From positions 1-6,489 of the forward strand of contig VBBH01000096.1 of the NCBI GenBank assembly GCA_005888695.1: 6,489 nt of DNA, written 5' to 3'. Numbering within the stretch: the first letter of the stretch is position 1; every line of letters starts with the position of its first letter. Below the pieces are notes generated by a model, which was given only the letters and a program-made list of their open reading frames with translations, made no database searches and was not told the DNA's origin. Of the stretch, positions 1-6,125 are shown one piece after another. The position numbers and the translations under genes are program-made. Source of the DNA: Candidatus Bathyarchaeota archaeon. GTDB taxonomy: Archaea; Thermoproteota; Bathyarchaeia; 40CM-2-53-6.

Positions 1-33
1 GCCGACGAGCGAAGCTCGCGACTGGTCAGCTAG
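1..33 (+). CDS. Possible 3' end of an upstream gene
   Basis: Reading from the first base, ten sense codons (ADERSSRLVS) end at a TAG stop at 31-33. Nothing in so short a tail identifies a family, and another frame also runs open through this stretch, so this may be chance. If real, it would be the C-terminus of a gene lying to the left on the same strand as nadE, ending about 57 bases before the nadE start. Confidence 0.2.
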   Translation, partial: ADERSSRLVS

Positions 34-37
34 ACCA
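6..37. other. Two adjacent small hairpins upstream of nadE
   Basis: CGAGC at 6-10 pairs with GCTCG at 14-18 around a GAA loop, and TGGTC at 23-27 pairs with GACCA at 33-37 around an AGCTA loop. Both stems are perfect but only five base pairs long, and no T-tract follows, so a terminator call is not supported. They may be the end of an upstream transcript or simply chance inverted repeats. Confidence 0.3.
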
Positions 38-54
38 TCCCAACCGAACCGGTC

Positions 55-61
55 TTTAATA
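55..61 (+). promoter_or_regulatory. TATA-like box for nadE
   Basis: TTTAATA lies about 33 bases from its centre to the nadE ATG at 91. Archaeal TATA boxes usually sit some 25-27 bases before the transcription start, which would place the start near base 84 and leave a leader of only a few bases. No Shine-Dalgarno sequence precedes the ATG, which fits a leaderless or nearly leaderless mRNA. This is inferred from position and composition only. Confidence 0.45.
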
Positions 62-90
62 CACCGTGAAATCCCAACTTTACATGGACA

Positions 91-2091
91 ATGGCCTCCA
101 GGCTTAGGACTCCAAGCAAGTTTGAGATTCGAGAACCGAAGGAAACCATTGACCGATTGGCACGGTTCATTCGGATTCAAGCAGAATTGGCGCGAGCGAA
201 GCAGCTTGTTGTTGGCATGTCAGGGGGACTAGATTCCAGTGTTACTGCCGCTCTCTGCGCCATCGCCGTAGGAGGTAGCAAAGTGCTTGGGCTATCAATG
301 CCCGAGAACGAGACGTTCAAACCGGGGAACATTGAAGACGGGCGAAAAGTCGCCCGACAGTTCCGAGTGAGATTTGAAGTCATTGACATAACGCCCTTTC
401 AAGATGTTGCTAGGACAATGCTAGACCCTGATCCTTCGAATAGACGAATCGCTTGGGGAAACATTAAGGCCCGCCTCAGAGCAACGATCCTCTACTACAA
501 AGCGAATGTATCTGATGGGCTTGTTATCGGGACAGGCGATAAGAGTGAAGTGATGCTAGGTTACTTCTGCTACGATGAAAAGACCCGTGTTTTGACAAGG
601 GATGGTTTGAAGGACCATTCTGAACTTAAGAGCGGAGACATAGTTTTCTCATTCGATACTGAAACCCACAAATTAGTCGAGGTTCCTGTGGAAAACGTGT
701 ATGAGTTTGATTATGCAGGAGAAATGTATCACTTCAAGTCAGTGAGTGGTGATCTGCTAGTTACCCCTAACCACAGAATGCTTGTGCAAACGTCAGGTGG
801 GAGGGTCCTTTTTCGACGCGCCGACGAGTCCGCGGGACGTTCTTACGTTATTATGCCCGTGCCTCGGGGATGGGATGGCGCGCCGAACCTACCGATGACG
901 ATGCCGCTAAGGTTCAAACAGAACCATGTTGAGCGTACCGTTAGCGTTTCGATTGAAGACCTGCTCTACGTTGCCGGTCTATTCATAGGTGACGGTTGTA
1001 CGGTAAAGGGATCAATCTCAGTTCCCGTCAAGAGTAGCATGACGAGAGCTGAATATCTGGCTTCTGCACGTAGTAACAGGGGCCAATTTGTCTCGTTGAT
1101 TCAGCCCAATCCTAGTCTGAAAACGTACGAGACTTACGAGACAGACTTTGCCCTACCCACCTACTCTAAACCGGTGATACGAAATCGCCTTCTCCGAATC
1201 CTGGAGAAGTATGGCATCGGATATTCCCAGACGCCTGATCTCGTCAGAATATCCTCGAAAGCCATTCAGGAGTTCTTCTCCCAGTTCGGAATCGGGGCGA
1301 GGAACAAACGCATTCCTTCTTGGATGCTGCAATACGATTCGAAGACGTTGAGAAGTTTGATGGCGGGACTGAAGGACAGCGACGGTAGCCATAACGATCG
1401 GCTCGGAGCTTTCTATACATCATCTAAGGTATTGAAGGATGGGGTCGTCGAGTTGCTTGCAAAGCTGGGATTGATCGCATCGGTGAGAATTCGTCCCCCG
1501 CAAGTCACAAGGTTCAAGAATAAAATAATACGGTCATCTACACGTTTTGAGATATTTTACAGCGTGCATAATCCCAGGACGAAATCCTTCGATAACTCCA
1601 ACACAGAGATCCTTCAGTACAGAGGGAAGGTCTGGTGTCCCTCTGTCTCACCCTTCGAGAACGTTCTCGTAGAGCGCAACGGCAAATATGCCTTCTGTGG
1701 GAACACGAAGTACGGAGACGGAGCATGCGATGTCCTCCCATTAGGGGATGTTTACAAGACATCGGTCAAAGACATTGCCAAGCACCTCAATCTTCCCCGT
1801 CGCATTTACACAAAGACGCCTAGCCCAGAGTTGTGGCCTGGACAAACTGCCGAGAAGGAACTTGGATTTGGCTATGATACAATCGACCAGATTCTCTGGG
1901 GACTTGAGAGATGGCTCAGTCCCAAAGAGATAGCAAGTGACCTATCTCTTCCAATATCGATGGTAACTCGCGTCAGAAATCGATGGCTAGCCAGCGAGCA
2001 CAAGCGAAGAATGCCGCTAACGCCAAAGCTTGGATTTCGGACTGTCGGAATGGATCTTAGGCTCCCCGTTACCTCTCCAGCTAAGAAATAA
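91..2091 (+). CDS. nadE: NH3-dependent NAD+ synthetase precursor with intein
   Basis: NAD synthetase makes NAD+ from deamido-NAD+, ATP and ammonia, the last step of NAD biosynthesis in the cytoplasm. The PP-loop SGGLDSS lies at residues 44-50. The second catalytic block GTGDKSEVMLGYF (147-159) is broken by an intein and resumes as TKYGDGACDVLPLGD (539-553). PSPELWPGQTAEKELG (578-593) and HKRRMPLTPK (638-647) are further family blocks. The 666-residue precursor would splice to 287 residues, close to the usual size for archaeal ammonia-dependent enzymes. There is no N-terminal glutaminase domain, so free ammonia is the expected nitrogen donor. The ATG at 91 is chosen because the ATG at 84 is out of frame and ends after seven codons. 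The gene stands alone and converges with korB. Without splicing, the catalytic loop would be split by 379 residues and the enzyme should be inactive. Confidence 0.95.
   Translation: MASRLRTPSKFEIREPKETIDRLARFIRIQAELARAKQLVVGMSGGLDSSVTAALCAIAVGGSKVLGLSMPENETFKPGNIEDGRKVARQFRVRFEVIDITPFQDVARTMLDPDPSNRRIAWGNIKARLRATILYYKANVSDGLVIGTGDKSEVMLGYFCYDEKTRVLTRDGLKDHSELKSGDIVFSFDTETHKLVEVPVENVYEFDYAGEMYHFKSVSGDLLVTPNHRMLVQTSGGRVLFRRADESAGRSYVIMPVPRGWDGAPNLPMTMPLRFKQNHVERTVSVSIEDLLYVAGLFIGDGCTVKGSISVPVKSSMTRAEYLASARSNRGQFVSLIQPNPSLKTYETYETDFALPTYSKPVIRNRLLRILEKYGIGYSQTPDLVRISSKAIQEFFSQFGIGARNKRIPSWMLQYDSKTLRSLMAGLKDSDGSHNDRLGAFYTSSKVLKDGVVELLAKLGLIASVRIRPPQVTRFKNKIIRSSTRFEIFYSVHNPRTKSFDNSNTEILQYRGKVWCPSVSPFENVLVERNGKYAFCGNTKYGDGACDVLPLGDVYKTSVKDIAKHLNLPRRIYTKTPSPELWPGQTAEKELGFGYDTIDQILWGLERWLSPKEIASDLSLPISMVTRVRNRWLASEHKRRMPLTPKLGFRTVGMDLRLPVTSPAKK
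568..1704 (+). mobile_element. NadE intein with LAGLIDADG homing endonuclease
   Basis: This in-frame element of 379 residues (precursor residues 160-538) excises itself from the protein and joins the NadE halves between Phe159 and Thr539. Block A begins at Cys160 (CYDEKTRVLT) and block B carries the TxxH motif as TPNH at 225-228. The C-terminal blocks run from KVWCPSV (513-519) through ENVLVERNGKYAF to CGN at 536-538, followed by Thr as the +1 nucleophile. Two dodecapeptide motifs, LYVAGLFIGDG (292-302) and LMAGLKDSDG (423-432), mark a LAGLIDADG endonuclease in the middle. The borders follow from the uninterrupted NadE consensus GYxTKYGDG. Oddities are Gly537 in place of the usual penultimate His and Cys516 where block F often has Asp. 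Cys1 and the lack of Trp in block B argue for a class 1 mechanism rather than class 3. Confidence 0.93.
940..1485 (+). other. LAGLIDADG endonuclease domain within the intein
   Basis: Roughly precursor residues 284-465. This part would cut intein-free nadE alleles so that repair copies the element in. The two dodecapeptide motifs end in the expected acidic residues Asp301 and Asp431, about 130 residues apart, as in a single-chain two-motif enzyme. Reading frame and both acidic positions are intact, so there is no sign of decay. The domain edges are approximate because they are judged from motif spacing. Confidence 0.8.
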
Positions 2092-2093
2092 AG
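2082..2093 (-). terminator. Possible T-rich terminator of the kor operon
   Basis: On the minus strand the sequence past the korB stop becomes T-rich here (CCTTTATTTCTTA), about 40 bases downstream and already inside the 3' end of nadE. Archaeal termination often relies on U-runs without a strong hairpin. The tract is broken by other bases, so support is weak. Confidence 0.25.
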
Positions 2094-2120
2094 GATGAGA
2101 GAAGCCTCTACTGACGCCTC

Positions 2121-2131
2121 GTTTCTTTTTC
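2121..2131 (+). terminator. T-rich terminator after nadE
   Basis: GTTTCTTTTTC follows the nadE stop by about 30 bases and abuts the end of the convergent korB gene. Eight of eleven bases are T, which matches the U-rich terminators typical of archaea. The only stem nearby is a four-base-pair AGAG/CTCT pairing at 2098-2109, too weak for an intrinsic bacterial terminator. Confidence 0.5.
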
Positions 2132-3061
2132 CTAGGTTAGTTCCTCGAATAGTGGCGTAATATCTCTATTGTAGATGTCTTGCTTAACGAACGGTGTCTC
2201 TTTCAGCGCGGGCATTCTTGTTGACAACTGATCCTCGAAGGTGAGAGTGTTGAGTTTGTAGAAGACTCCAACGGGTATCTTCTCGCCCCATTCGAACGAT
2301 CTGACGAAGGCATCGATCTTTTTCTGGGTTACTTCATCATGTTTCGTCGAATCGGATACAACGCCGTTATACCCAGTCTCCTCCATCTTGTACAGTCTTG
2401 GCTGTTTCGACGGTAGATCGTCACCTGAGTACCATTCTTTCGTATTGATGTCGTTGTACGTAGGGCATGTTTGCAGTACATCGACAAAAGCGCTTCCTCG
2501 ATGTTCTATCGCCTGTCTCAGGGTCTGCTTCAGATGCCTGACGTCGAGTGCATAGCTTCTGGCGACGAAAGTGTACCCTGATGCTAAGGCCATTGCGATC
2601 GGGTTGATCCCTTCTACTATAGCTGGGGAGGGCATTGATTTTGTCTTCAACCCTTTAGGAAGGGTCGGGGAGGCCTGTCCCTTTGTCAGTCCGTAGACCT
2701 GGTTATCATACAATACGTAGGTGAAGTCAAGATTGCGTCTACCAGTATTGACAAAGTGTCCAGCCCCAATTCCCAAGCCATCTCCGTCTCCACCTACTGC
2801 AATAACTGTGAGTTCCGGATTGGCGAGCTTGGCTCCTGTAGCTATTGGCAGGGATCTCCCATGTAGTGTGTGAAAGCCGTAAGCGTTGATGAAGTGGGGT
2901 GTTTTGCCCGAGCATCCGATTCCTGAGAACACGGCAACCCGGTGTGGTTCCATCTGCATTTCGAGGAGTGTCATTTGTATGGCGTTGACGATGCCGAAGT
3001 CTCCGCAGCCTGGGCACCAGTCGTTGTGTACTTGGGTCCTGTAGGTCTTGAGTTCAAGCAT
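2132..3061 (-). CDS. korB: 2-oxoacid:ferredoxin oxidoreductase, beta subunit
   Basis: This is the thiamine diphosphate and Fe-S subunit of the enzyme that oxidises 2-oxoacids with CoA to acyl-CoA and CO2 and reduces ferredoxin. The 309-residue chain shows WCPGCGDFG (15-23), IGCSGKTPHF (48-57), the TPP/Mg block GDGDGLGIGAGHF (91-103) with NQVYGLTKGQ (120-129), and CPTYN (199-203). Cys16, Cys19, Cys50 and Cys199 correspond to the four cysteines that hold the single [4Fe-4S] cluster in the crenarchaeal two-subunit enzymes. Lys53 and Leu125 match positions tied to substrate recognition in the Sulfolobus enzyme. The start is supported by a perfect Shine-Dalgarno sequence nine bases upstream, inside korA, and the genes overlap by eight bases. 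The real substrate (pyruvate, 2-oxoglutarate or both) cannot be read from the sequence, and porB-like naming would be equally defensible. Confidence 0.92.
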   Translation of the reverse strand: MLELKTYRTQVHNDWCPGCGDFGIVNAIQMTLLEMQMEPHRVAVFSGIGCSGKTPHFINAYGFHTLHGRSLPIATGAKLANPELTVIAVGGDGDGLGIGAGHFVNTGRRNLDFTYVLYDNQVYGLTKGQASPTLPKGLKTKSMPSPAIVEGINPIAMALASGYTFVARSYALDVRHLKQTLRQAIEHRGSAFVDVLQTCPTYNDINTKEWYSGDDLPSKQPRLYKMEETGYNGVVSDSTKHDEVTQKKIDAFVRSFEWGEKIPVGVFYKLNTLTFEDQLSTRMPALKETPFVKQDIYNRDITPLFEELT

Positions 3062-4910
3062 GTGTGACCGTTACCTCCTTTATCCTGTTCTTCAATATGT
3101 CTTTTACCCCTTCATAGACTTCGTTCTGTGAGAATGGTCTTCCGTCGAACTTGACTATCTTATTATCCATTGCAATGCCCGTCTTCTCTCGTATCAATCC
3201 AGCCATCTGGGCGGAGTAGTTGTTTTCGACCATGATCTTCTGACCAGCAGTCGAAAGTACTCTATCGACGAAGCTTGTTGGGAAGGGACTGGCGTACCGT
3301 ATCTGGAGGAAGTTTGTTTCGATTCCATCCATTCGAAGGTCTTGCATCGCGTCTACGATGGCGCCCTTGGTTGAGCCCCATCCAACCAGTGTTATTGACG
3401 CATTCTTGGGACCGTGGAGAGTCGCTTTCTTCTGGTCGGGTATGACTTCGCCAGCGAGCTCGATTTTTCGGAACCTTTTTCGCATCATCTTGATCCTAAC
3501 CTCTGACGCTTCCGTGATGTGTCCTTGCTCGTCATGTTCGTCTCCGGTTGTCCAGAATATTCCGCCCTTTTGGCCCGGGATAGCTCGCGGGGATATTCCC
3601 AGCTCTGTGAATTGGTACCTTCTGTAGTCACCCATCTTTGCAATATCCTCTTCCTGGAGCATGTCTCCTCTGTCTACCTTCATTCCATCTCCATTAAACA
3701 AGTCGATGCTCCTGTAGCTGCTTGCGAGGAACTTGTCAGCTAGGACTATCACTGGTACCTGATACCGGTCCGCATAGTTGAACGCATCGAACGTATCGCG
3801 GAAACATTCCTCAACATCTCCAGGTGCGATCGCTATTCTTGGAAACTCGCCATGTGCCGCATGTAACACGAACCGCAAGTCAGCCTGTTCGGTTCTCGTT
3901 GGGAGTCCTGTTGCTGGACCGGCGCGTTGCCATAAGATTATGACTGGACCGGGTGCCTCCGTTATGCCTGCCCATCCAAGTCCTTCCGCCATCAGTGAGA
4001 AGCCCGGTCCGGACGTGGACGTTGAAGCTCGCAGTCCCGCATGAGCAGCACCCGTAGCCATGGTGATTGCAGCAATCTCATCCTCTGTCTGCACAACAAT
4101 CAAATTGTAATCTGGCTGATGTGACTCAAGATATTCGCTCTCGTCCGTCGCCGGAGTGATGGGATAGTAAGTCTGGAAGCCGCATCCAGCCTTTAGTTTG
4201 GCGATTGCTATTGCCTGTACTCCGCGTATCATCATCTTCCTCCCGGTCAGGGGTTGGGTGTGGAGTTTCATTGGGAACGAGCCATCACCGAAAGTGTTCT
4301 TCGCGAACTCGTACCCGCGTTTTGCGGCGCTGACGTTCAGGTCCCCTAGGCTGGCCTTTCGTCCTGTGAATCCTTCCCTAATCGCGTTGGAGGCCAGAGT
4401 GAAGTCGTAGTCGACCAGTCCGAGACTTGCTCCTAGCGCGATCGTGTTGACCATCACTTGATATTTGCTGAGTTCTCTTTCCTTTCCGTATTCTTTGAGA
4501 GCTTGTATCAAGAGGTCCATGTATGGTATGGGGAATAATTTGATGTCGTCCCTTCCGAAGGATTCCGGGGTCAGCCTGAGGCTACTATCGTAGATTATTC
4601 CACCGCCAGGGCTCACTTCGTGTCTGTGTCCTCTGTGAGTTGGCTTGGGCTTGTGCAGGTCGCCGAAGAGTGTTTCTTTGTCCAGTGAGACTAGGAGGTC
4701 GACCCAGTCGACATGGGAATGGACTTCTTGGTTCTCAACCCTAAGCCGATAATAGCTGTGTTCTCCTTTGATGTTGGAGTGATACTCGATGTTGGCGAAT
4801 ATGTGGAGGCCGCCTCGTATGCATGCCTTCGCAAAGTTTTCTGCAACGGAGTTGATGCCGCTTCCTTGGGGCCCGCCAATCATCCATGTTAGACTGTTTC
4901 TAAGTGCCAA
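3054..4910 (-). CDS. korA: 2-oxoacid:ferredoxin oxidoreductase, gamma-alpha fusion subunit
   Basis: This is the large subunit partner of KorB. Residues 1 to about 200 form the gamma domain (MIGGPQGSGINS at 10-21, NIKGEHSYYRLRV at 46-58). The alpha part follows, with YPITPATDESEYLE (249-262), TSTSGPGFSLM (297-307), LPTRTEQADL (336-345) and HGEFPRIAIAPG (353-364). Arg339 in PTRTEQ probably corresponds to the Sulfolobus arginine that contacts the 2-oxoacid carboxylate. At 618 residues the gamma-alpha fusion has the usual length for archaeal (alpha-beta) enzymes. The first codon is TTG at 4910-4908. No in-frame ATG lies upstream, and the next ATG (Met10) would cut into the GGPQGSG strand, so TTG fits best. 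A GAGGG only two bases away and a weak GGAAGAG nine bases away precede it. No 2[4Fe-4S] ferredoxin-type subunit is encoded nearby, as expected for this subfamily. Confidence 0.92.
   Translation of the reverse strand: MALRNSLTWMIGGPQGSGINSVAENFAKACIRGGLHIFANIEYHSNIKGEHSYYRLRVENQEVHSHVDWVDLLVSLDKETLFGDLHKPKPTHRGHRHEVSPGGGIIYDSSLRLTPESFGRDDIKLFPIPYMDLLIQALKEYGKERELSKYQVMVNTIALGASLGLVDYDFTLASNAIREGFTGRKASLGDLNVSAAKRGYEFAKNTFGDGSFPMKLHTQPLTGRKMMIRGVQAIAIAKLKAGCGFQTYYPITPATDESEYLESHQPDYNLIVVQTEDEIAAITMATGAAHAGLRASTSTSGPGFSLMAEGLGWAGITEAPGPVIILWQRAGPATGLPTRTEQADLRFVLHAAHGEFPRIAIAPGDVEECFRDTFDAFNYADRYQVPVIVLADKFLASSYRSIDLFNGDGMKVDRGDMLQEEDIAKMGDYRRYQFTELGISPRAIPGQKGGIFWTTGDEHDEQGHITEASEVRIKMMRKRFRKIELAGEVIPDQKKATLHGPKNASITLVGWGSTKGAIVDAMQDLRMDGIETNFLQIRYASPFPTSFVDRVLSTAGQKIMVENNYSAQMAGLIREKTGIAMDNKIVKFDGRPFSQNEVYEGVKDILKNRIKEVTVTHA
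3071..3078 (-). promoter_or_regulatory. Perfect Shine-Dalgarno site for korB within korA
   Basis: On the minus strand this reads AAGGAGGT, fully complementary to the 3' end of 16S rRNA, with nine bases before the korB ATG. It lies inside the last codons of korA. Together with the eight-base gene overlap it suggests translational coupling that keeps the two subunits in step. Confidence 0.85.
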
Positions 4911-4982
4911 ATCCCTCTGCTCTTCCAGACAGGAGAAGCTATCTCTTAGCTGAAAAATGCTTTGCTACCGATTGACACCTCC
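4911..4982. promoter_or_regulatory. Divergent promoter region between korA and the aquaporin gene
   Basis: korA runs left and the aquaporin gene runs right from this short gap. The only AT-rich box is TGAAAAATG at 4951-4959. On the plus strand it lies about 28 bases before the ATG at 4983, a leaderless spacing. On the minus strand it would start transcription near 4930, giving a short leader for korA. One box could thus serve both directions, but its match to a TATA consensus is poor. Confidence 0.35.
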
Positions 4983-5810
4983 ATGCCTCCAGTCAGAGCC
5001 AATTTTCGGCATGGAATGCCCAAAAAAGTCCTATATAGCCTGGATTTGCCGGAAAGCCTCGATTTGGGATCGATTAAGAGGGAAGCCTTGGCTGAAGCCT
5101 GGGGTACATTCCTCCTTACCCTGATCGGTCCGGGTACTATCACAGCCCTGAGTTACTTGGAGGGTTTTGGCTCGTCAATGACAAGGCTCGGGTTCATCGG
5201 GCTCGCGCATGGAGTTGCTTTGATTGCAGCGGCTTACTCCATCGGCCACATCTCTGGAGCACACATCAATCCCGCGGTAACGATTGCTCATTGGGCGGCT
5301 AAACGCATTGATAAGGCGAAGGTTGCTCCATATATTCTGGCTCAGTTCGCCGGGGCTTCGGTCGCAGGTTTTGTTCAGTTAGCTATCTGGTCTGGCAGTC
5401 CGCAAACGTACAGTGTCGCTAAGTCTACTTTCCTAGGAGATACAGTTGTCAATCCCGATTTTGGAATAGGTGTAGCTTTATTCGTCGAGATTATCGGTAC
5501 CGCCATTCTCGCTTTCACAGTTTTCGGAGCTACCGATCACGAAGCCGGAACCAGCTCAAACGCACTTGCAGGATTGGCTATCGGCCTGGTTCTTGCAGGG
5601 ATAATCTGGATGTTTGGTCCAATATCCGGAGCCTCATTAAACCCTGCAAGGACTTGGGGACCGACTCTAGGGTCGGCTGTGTTCGGTCTCACGATTTTCA
5701 GTAACTATTGGATCTACGTGATTGGCCCAATGCTGGGTGGATTGTTGGGAGCGTTCTTGTACGATGCAATCCGGGGAGAACGGACAGCATCGAAAACTGC
5801 AACCCCTTAG
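4983..5810 (+). CDS. Aquaporin / MIP-family channel
   Basis: A membrane channel of the major intrinsic protein family for water or small neutral solutes. The reading frame is open from a TTG at 4962 (282 residues), and residue numbers here count from that codon. The two NPA half-helices are HINPAVTIAHW (101-111) and SLNPARTWGP (225-234), and hydrophobic segments around 44-66, 76-97, 121-143, 168-190, 200-220 and 245-268 give the standard six-helix fold. Aligned to E. coli AqpZ, the selectivity filter is His83, Ile215, Ala224 and Arg230. Archaeal AqpM also has Ile at the second position. The start is uncertain: I list the ATG at 4983 (275 residues), but TTG 4962, ATG 5016 or even TTG 5064 (248 residues, near AqpM length) are possible, and none has a good ribosome site. 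The stop overlaps that of the convergent Rieske gene. Confidence 0.88.
   Translation: MPPVRANFRHGMPKKVLYSLDLPESLDLGSIKREALAEAWGTFLLTLIGPGTITALSYLEGFGSSMTRLGFIGLAHGVALIAAAYSIGHISGAHINPAVTIAHWAAKRIDKAKVAPYILAQFAGASVAGFVQLAIWSGSPQTYSVAKSTFLGDTVVNPDFGIGVALFVEIIGTAILAFTVFGATDHEAGTSSNALAGLAIGLVLAGIIWMFGPISGASLNPARTWGPTLGSAVFGLTIFSNYWIYVIGPMLGGLLGAFLYDAIRGERTASKTATP
5031..5038. promoter_or_regulatory. Palindromic TATA-like box inside the aquaporin 5' end
   Basis: CTATATAG is its own reverse complement and is preceded on the plus strand by AAAAAAG, a purine-rich stretch resembling a BRE. It is the best TATA-like match near the divergent promoters. On the plus strand it would start transcription near 5060, just before the in-frame TTG at 5064. 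On the minus strand it would give korA a leader of about 100 bases. It may equally be coding sequence (VLYSL) that happens to look like a promoter. Confidence 0.3.
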
Positions 5811-6121
5811 TGATCGGGTAGGTCAACATAGACTTCTCCTGCCTCGACGCTAACATTGTAGGTTCGAAGGGGATCCGCGGCTGGAGGACTGGTGGCCTCG
5901 CCTGTCTGAATATTGAATTCTCCGAAGTGTAACGGACATGTCACACTGAGCCCTGCAAGCTTGCCTTCTGATAGTGGTCCGCCGCGGTGGGTGCAGCGCT
6001 CGCTAACTGCAAAATACCTATCGCTTACTTTGGCTAGAAGAATTTCCTGACCATTCAGAACAAGCCGGCGCATTGTGTTATCTTCTAGATCAGCGACCGT
6101 GCAAATTTGCACGCGAGGCAT
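5807..6121 (-). CDS. Rieske [2Fe-2S] ferredoxin
   Basis: A small soluble electron carrier of 104 residues, the usual length for free-standing Rieske ferredoxins and NirD-like proteins. The cluster ligands are CTH (Cys43, His45) in ERCTHRGGPLSEG and CPLH (Cys62, His65) in VTCPLHFGEFN, giving the C-x-H / C-x-x-H pair. Neither a signal peptide nor a membrane anchor is seen, so it is not the cytochrome bc1 type and should act in the cytoplasm. It could serve an oxygenase, a reductase or a general redox chain, but no partner enzyme is encoded in the window. The ATG lies four bases past the stop of the MIP18-family gene, so the two are almost surely one operon. Its own ribosome site is poor, so it may rely on coupled translation. 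Its TAA stop overlaps the aquaporin TAG. Confidence 0.92.
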   Translation of the reverse strand: MPRVQICTVADLEDNTMRRLVLNGQEILLAKVSDRYFAVSERCTHRGGPLSEGKLAGLSVTCPLHFGEFNIQTGEATSPPAADPLRTYNVSVEAGEVYVDLPDH

Positions 6122-6125
6122 TTAC

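Noticed and set aside
1..60. D-arm-like string TGGTCAGCT and small stems suggesting a tRNA fragment
   Set aside because: No acceptor pairing, anticodon arm or T-arm of proper size can be placed on either strand.
568..1704. The nadE insert as a free-standing homing endonuclease gene or group I intron
   Set aside because: It is fused in frame on both sides, has Hint-domain blocks at both ends, and the extein halves join exactly to the NadE consensus, which fits an intein.
568..1704. Class 3 intein on account of the block F cysteine
   Set aside because: Cys1 is present and the block B Trp is missing (Met230 stands at that place), so the WCT set is incomplete.
1538..1933. Overlapping open frames on both strands within the end of the intein and the C-terminal part of nadE
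   Set aside because: They overlap a clearly conserved coding region, are Arg- and Ser/Cys-rich without recognisable motifs, and have no supporting ribosome sites.
91..2091. Glutamine-dependent NAD synthetase
   Set aside because: No nitrilase-type glutaminase domain precedes the PP-loop; the only large extra segment is the intein.
3358..4410. Several plus-strand open frames of 70-90 codons opposite korA
   Set aside because: They are antisense shadows of a well-conserved gene and show no family features.
2132..4910. Fine substrate assignment (pyruvate versus 2-oxoglutarate) for the oxidoreductase
   Set aside because: Crenarchaeal two-subunit enzymes often accept several 2-oxoacids, and the visible motifs do not separate them.
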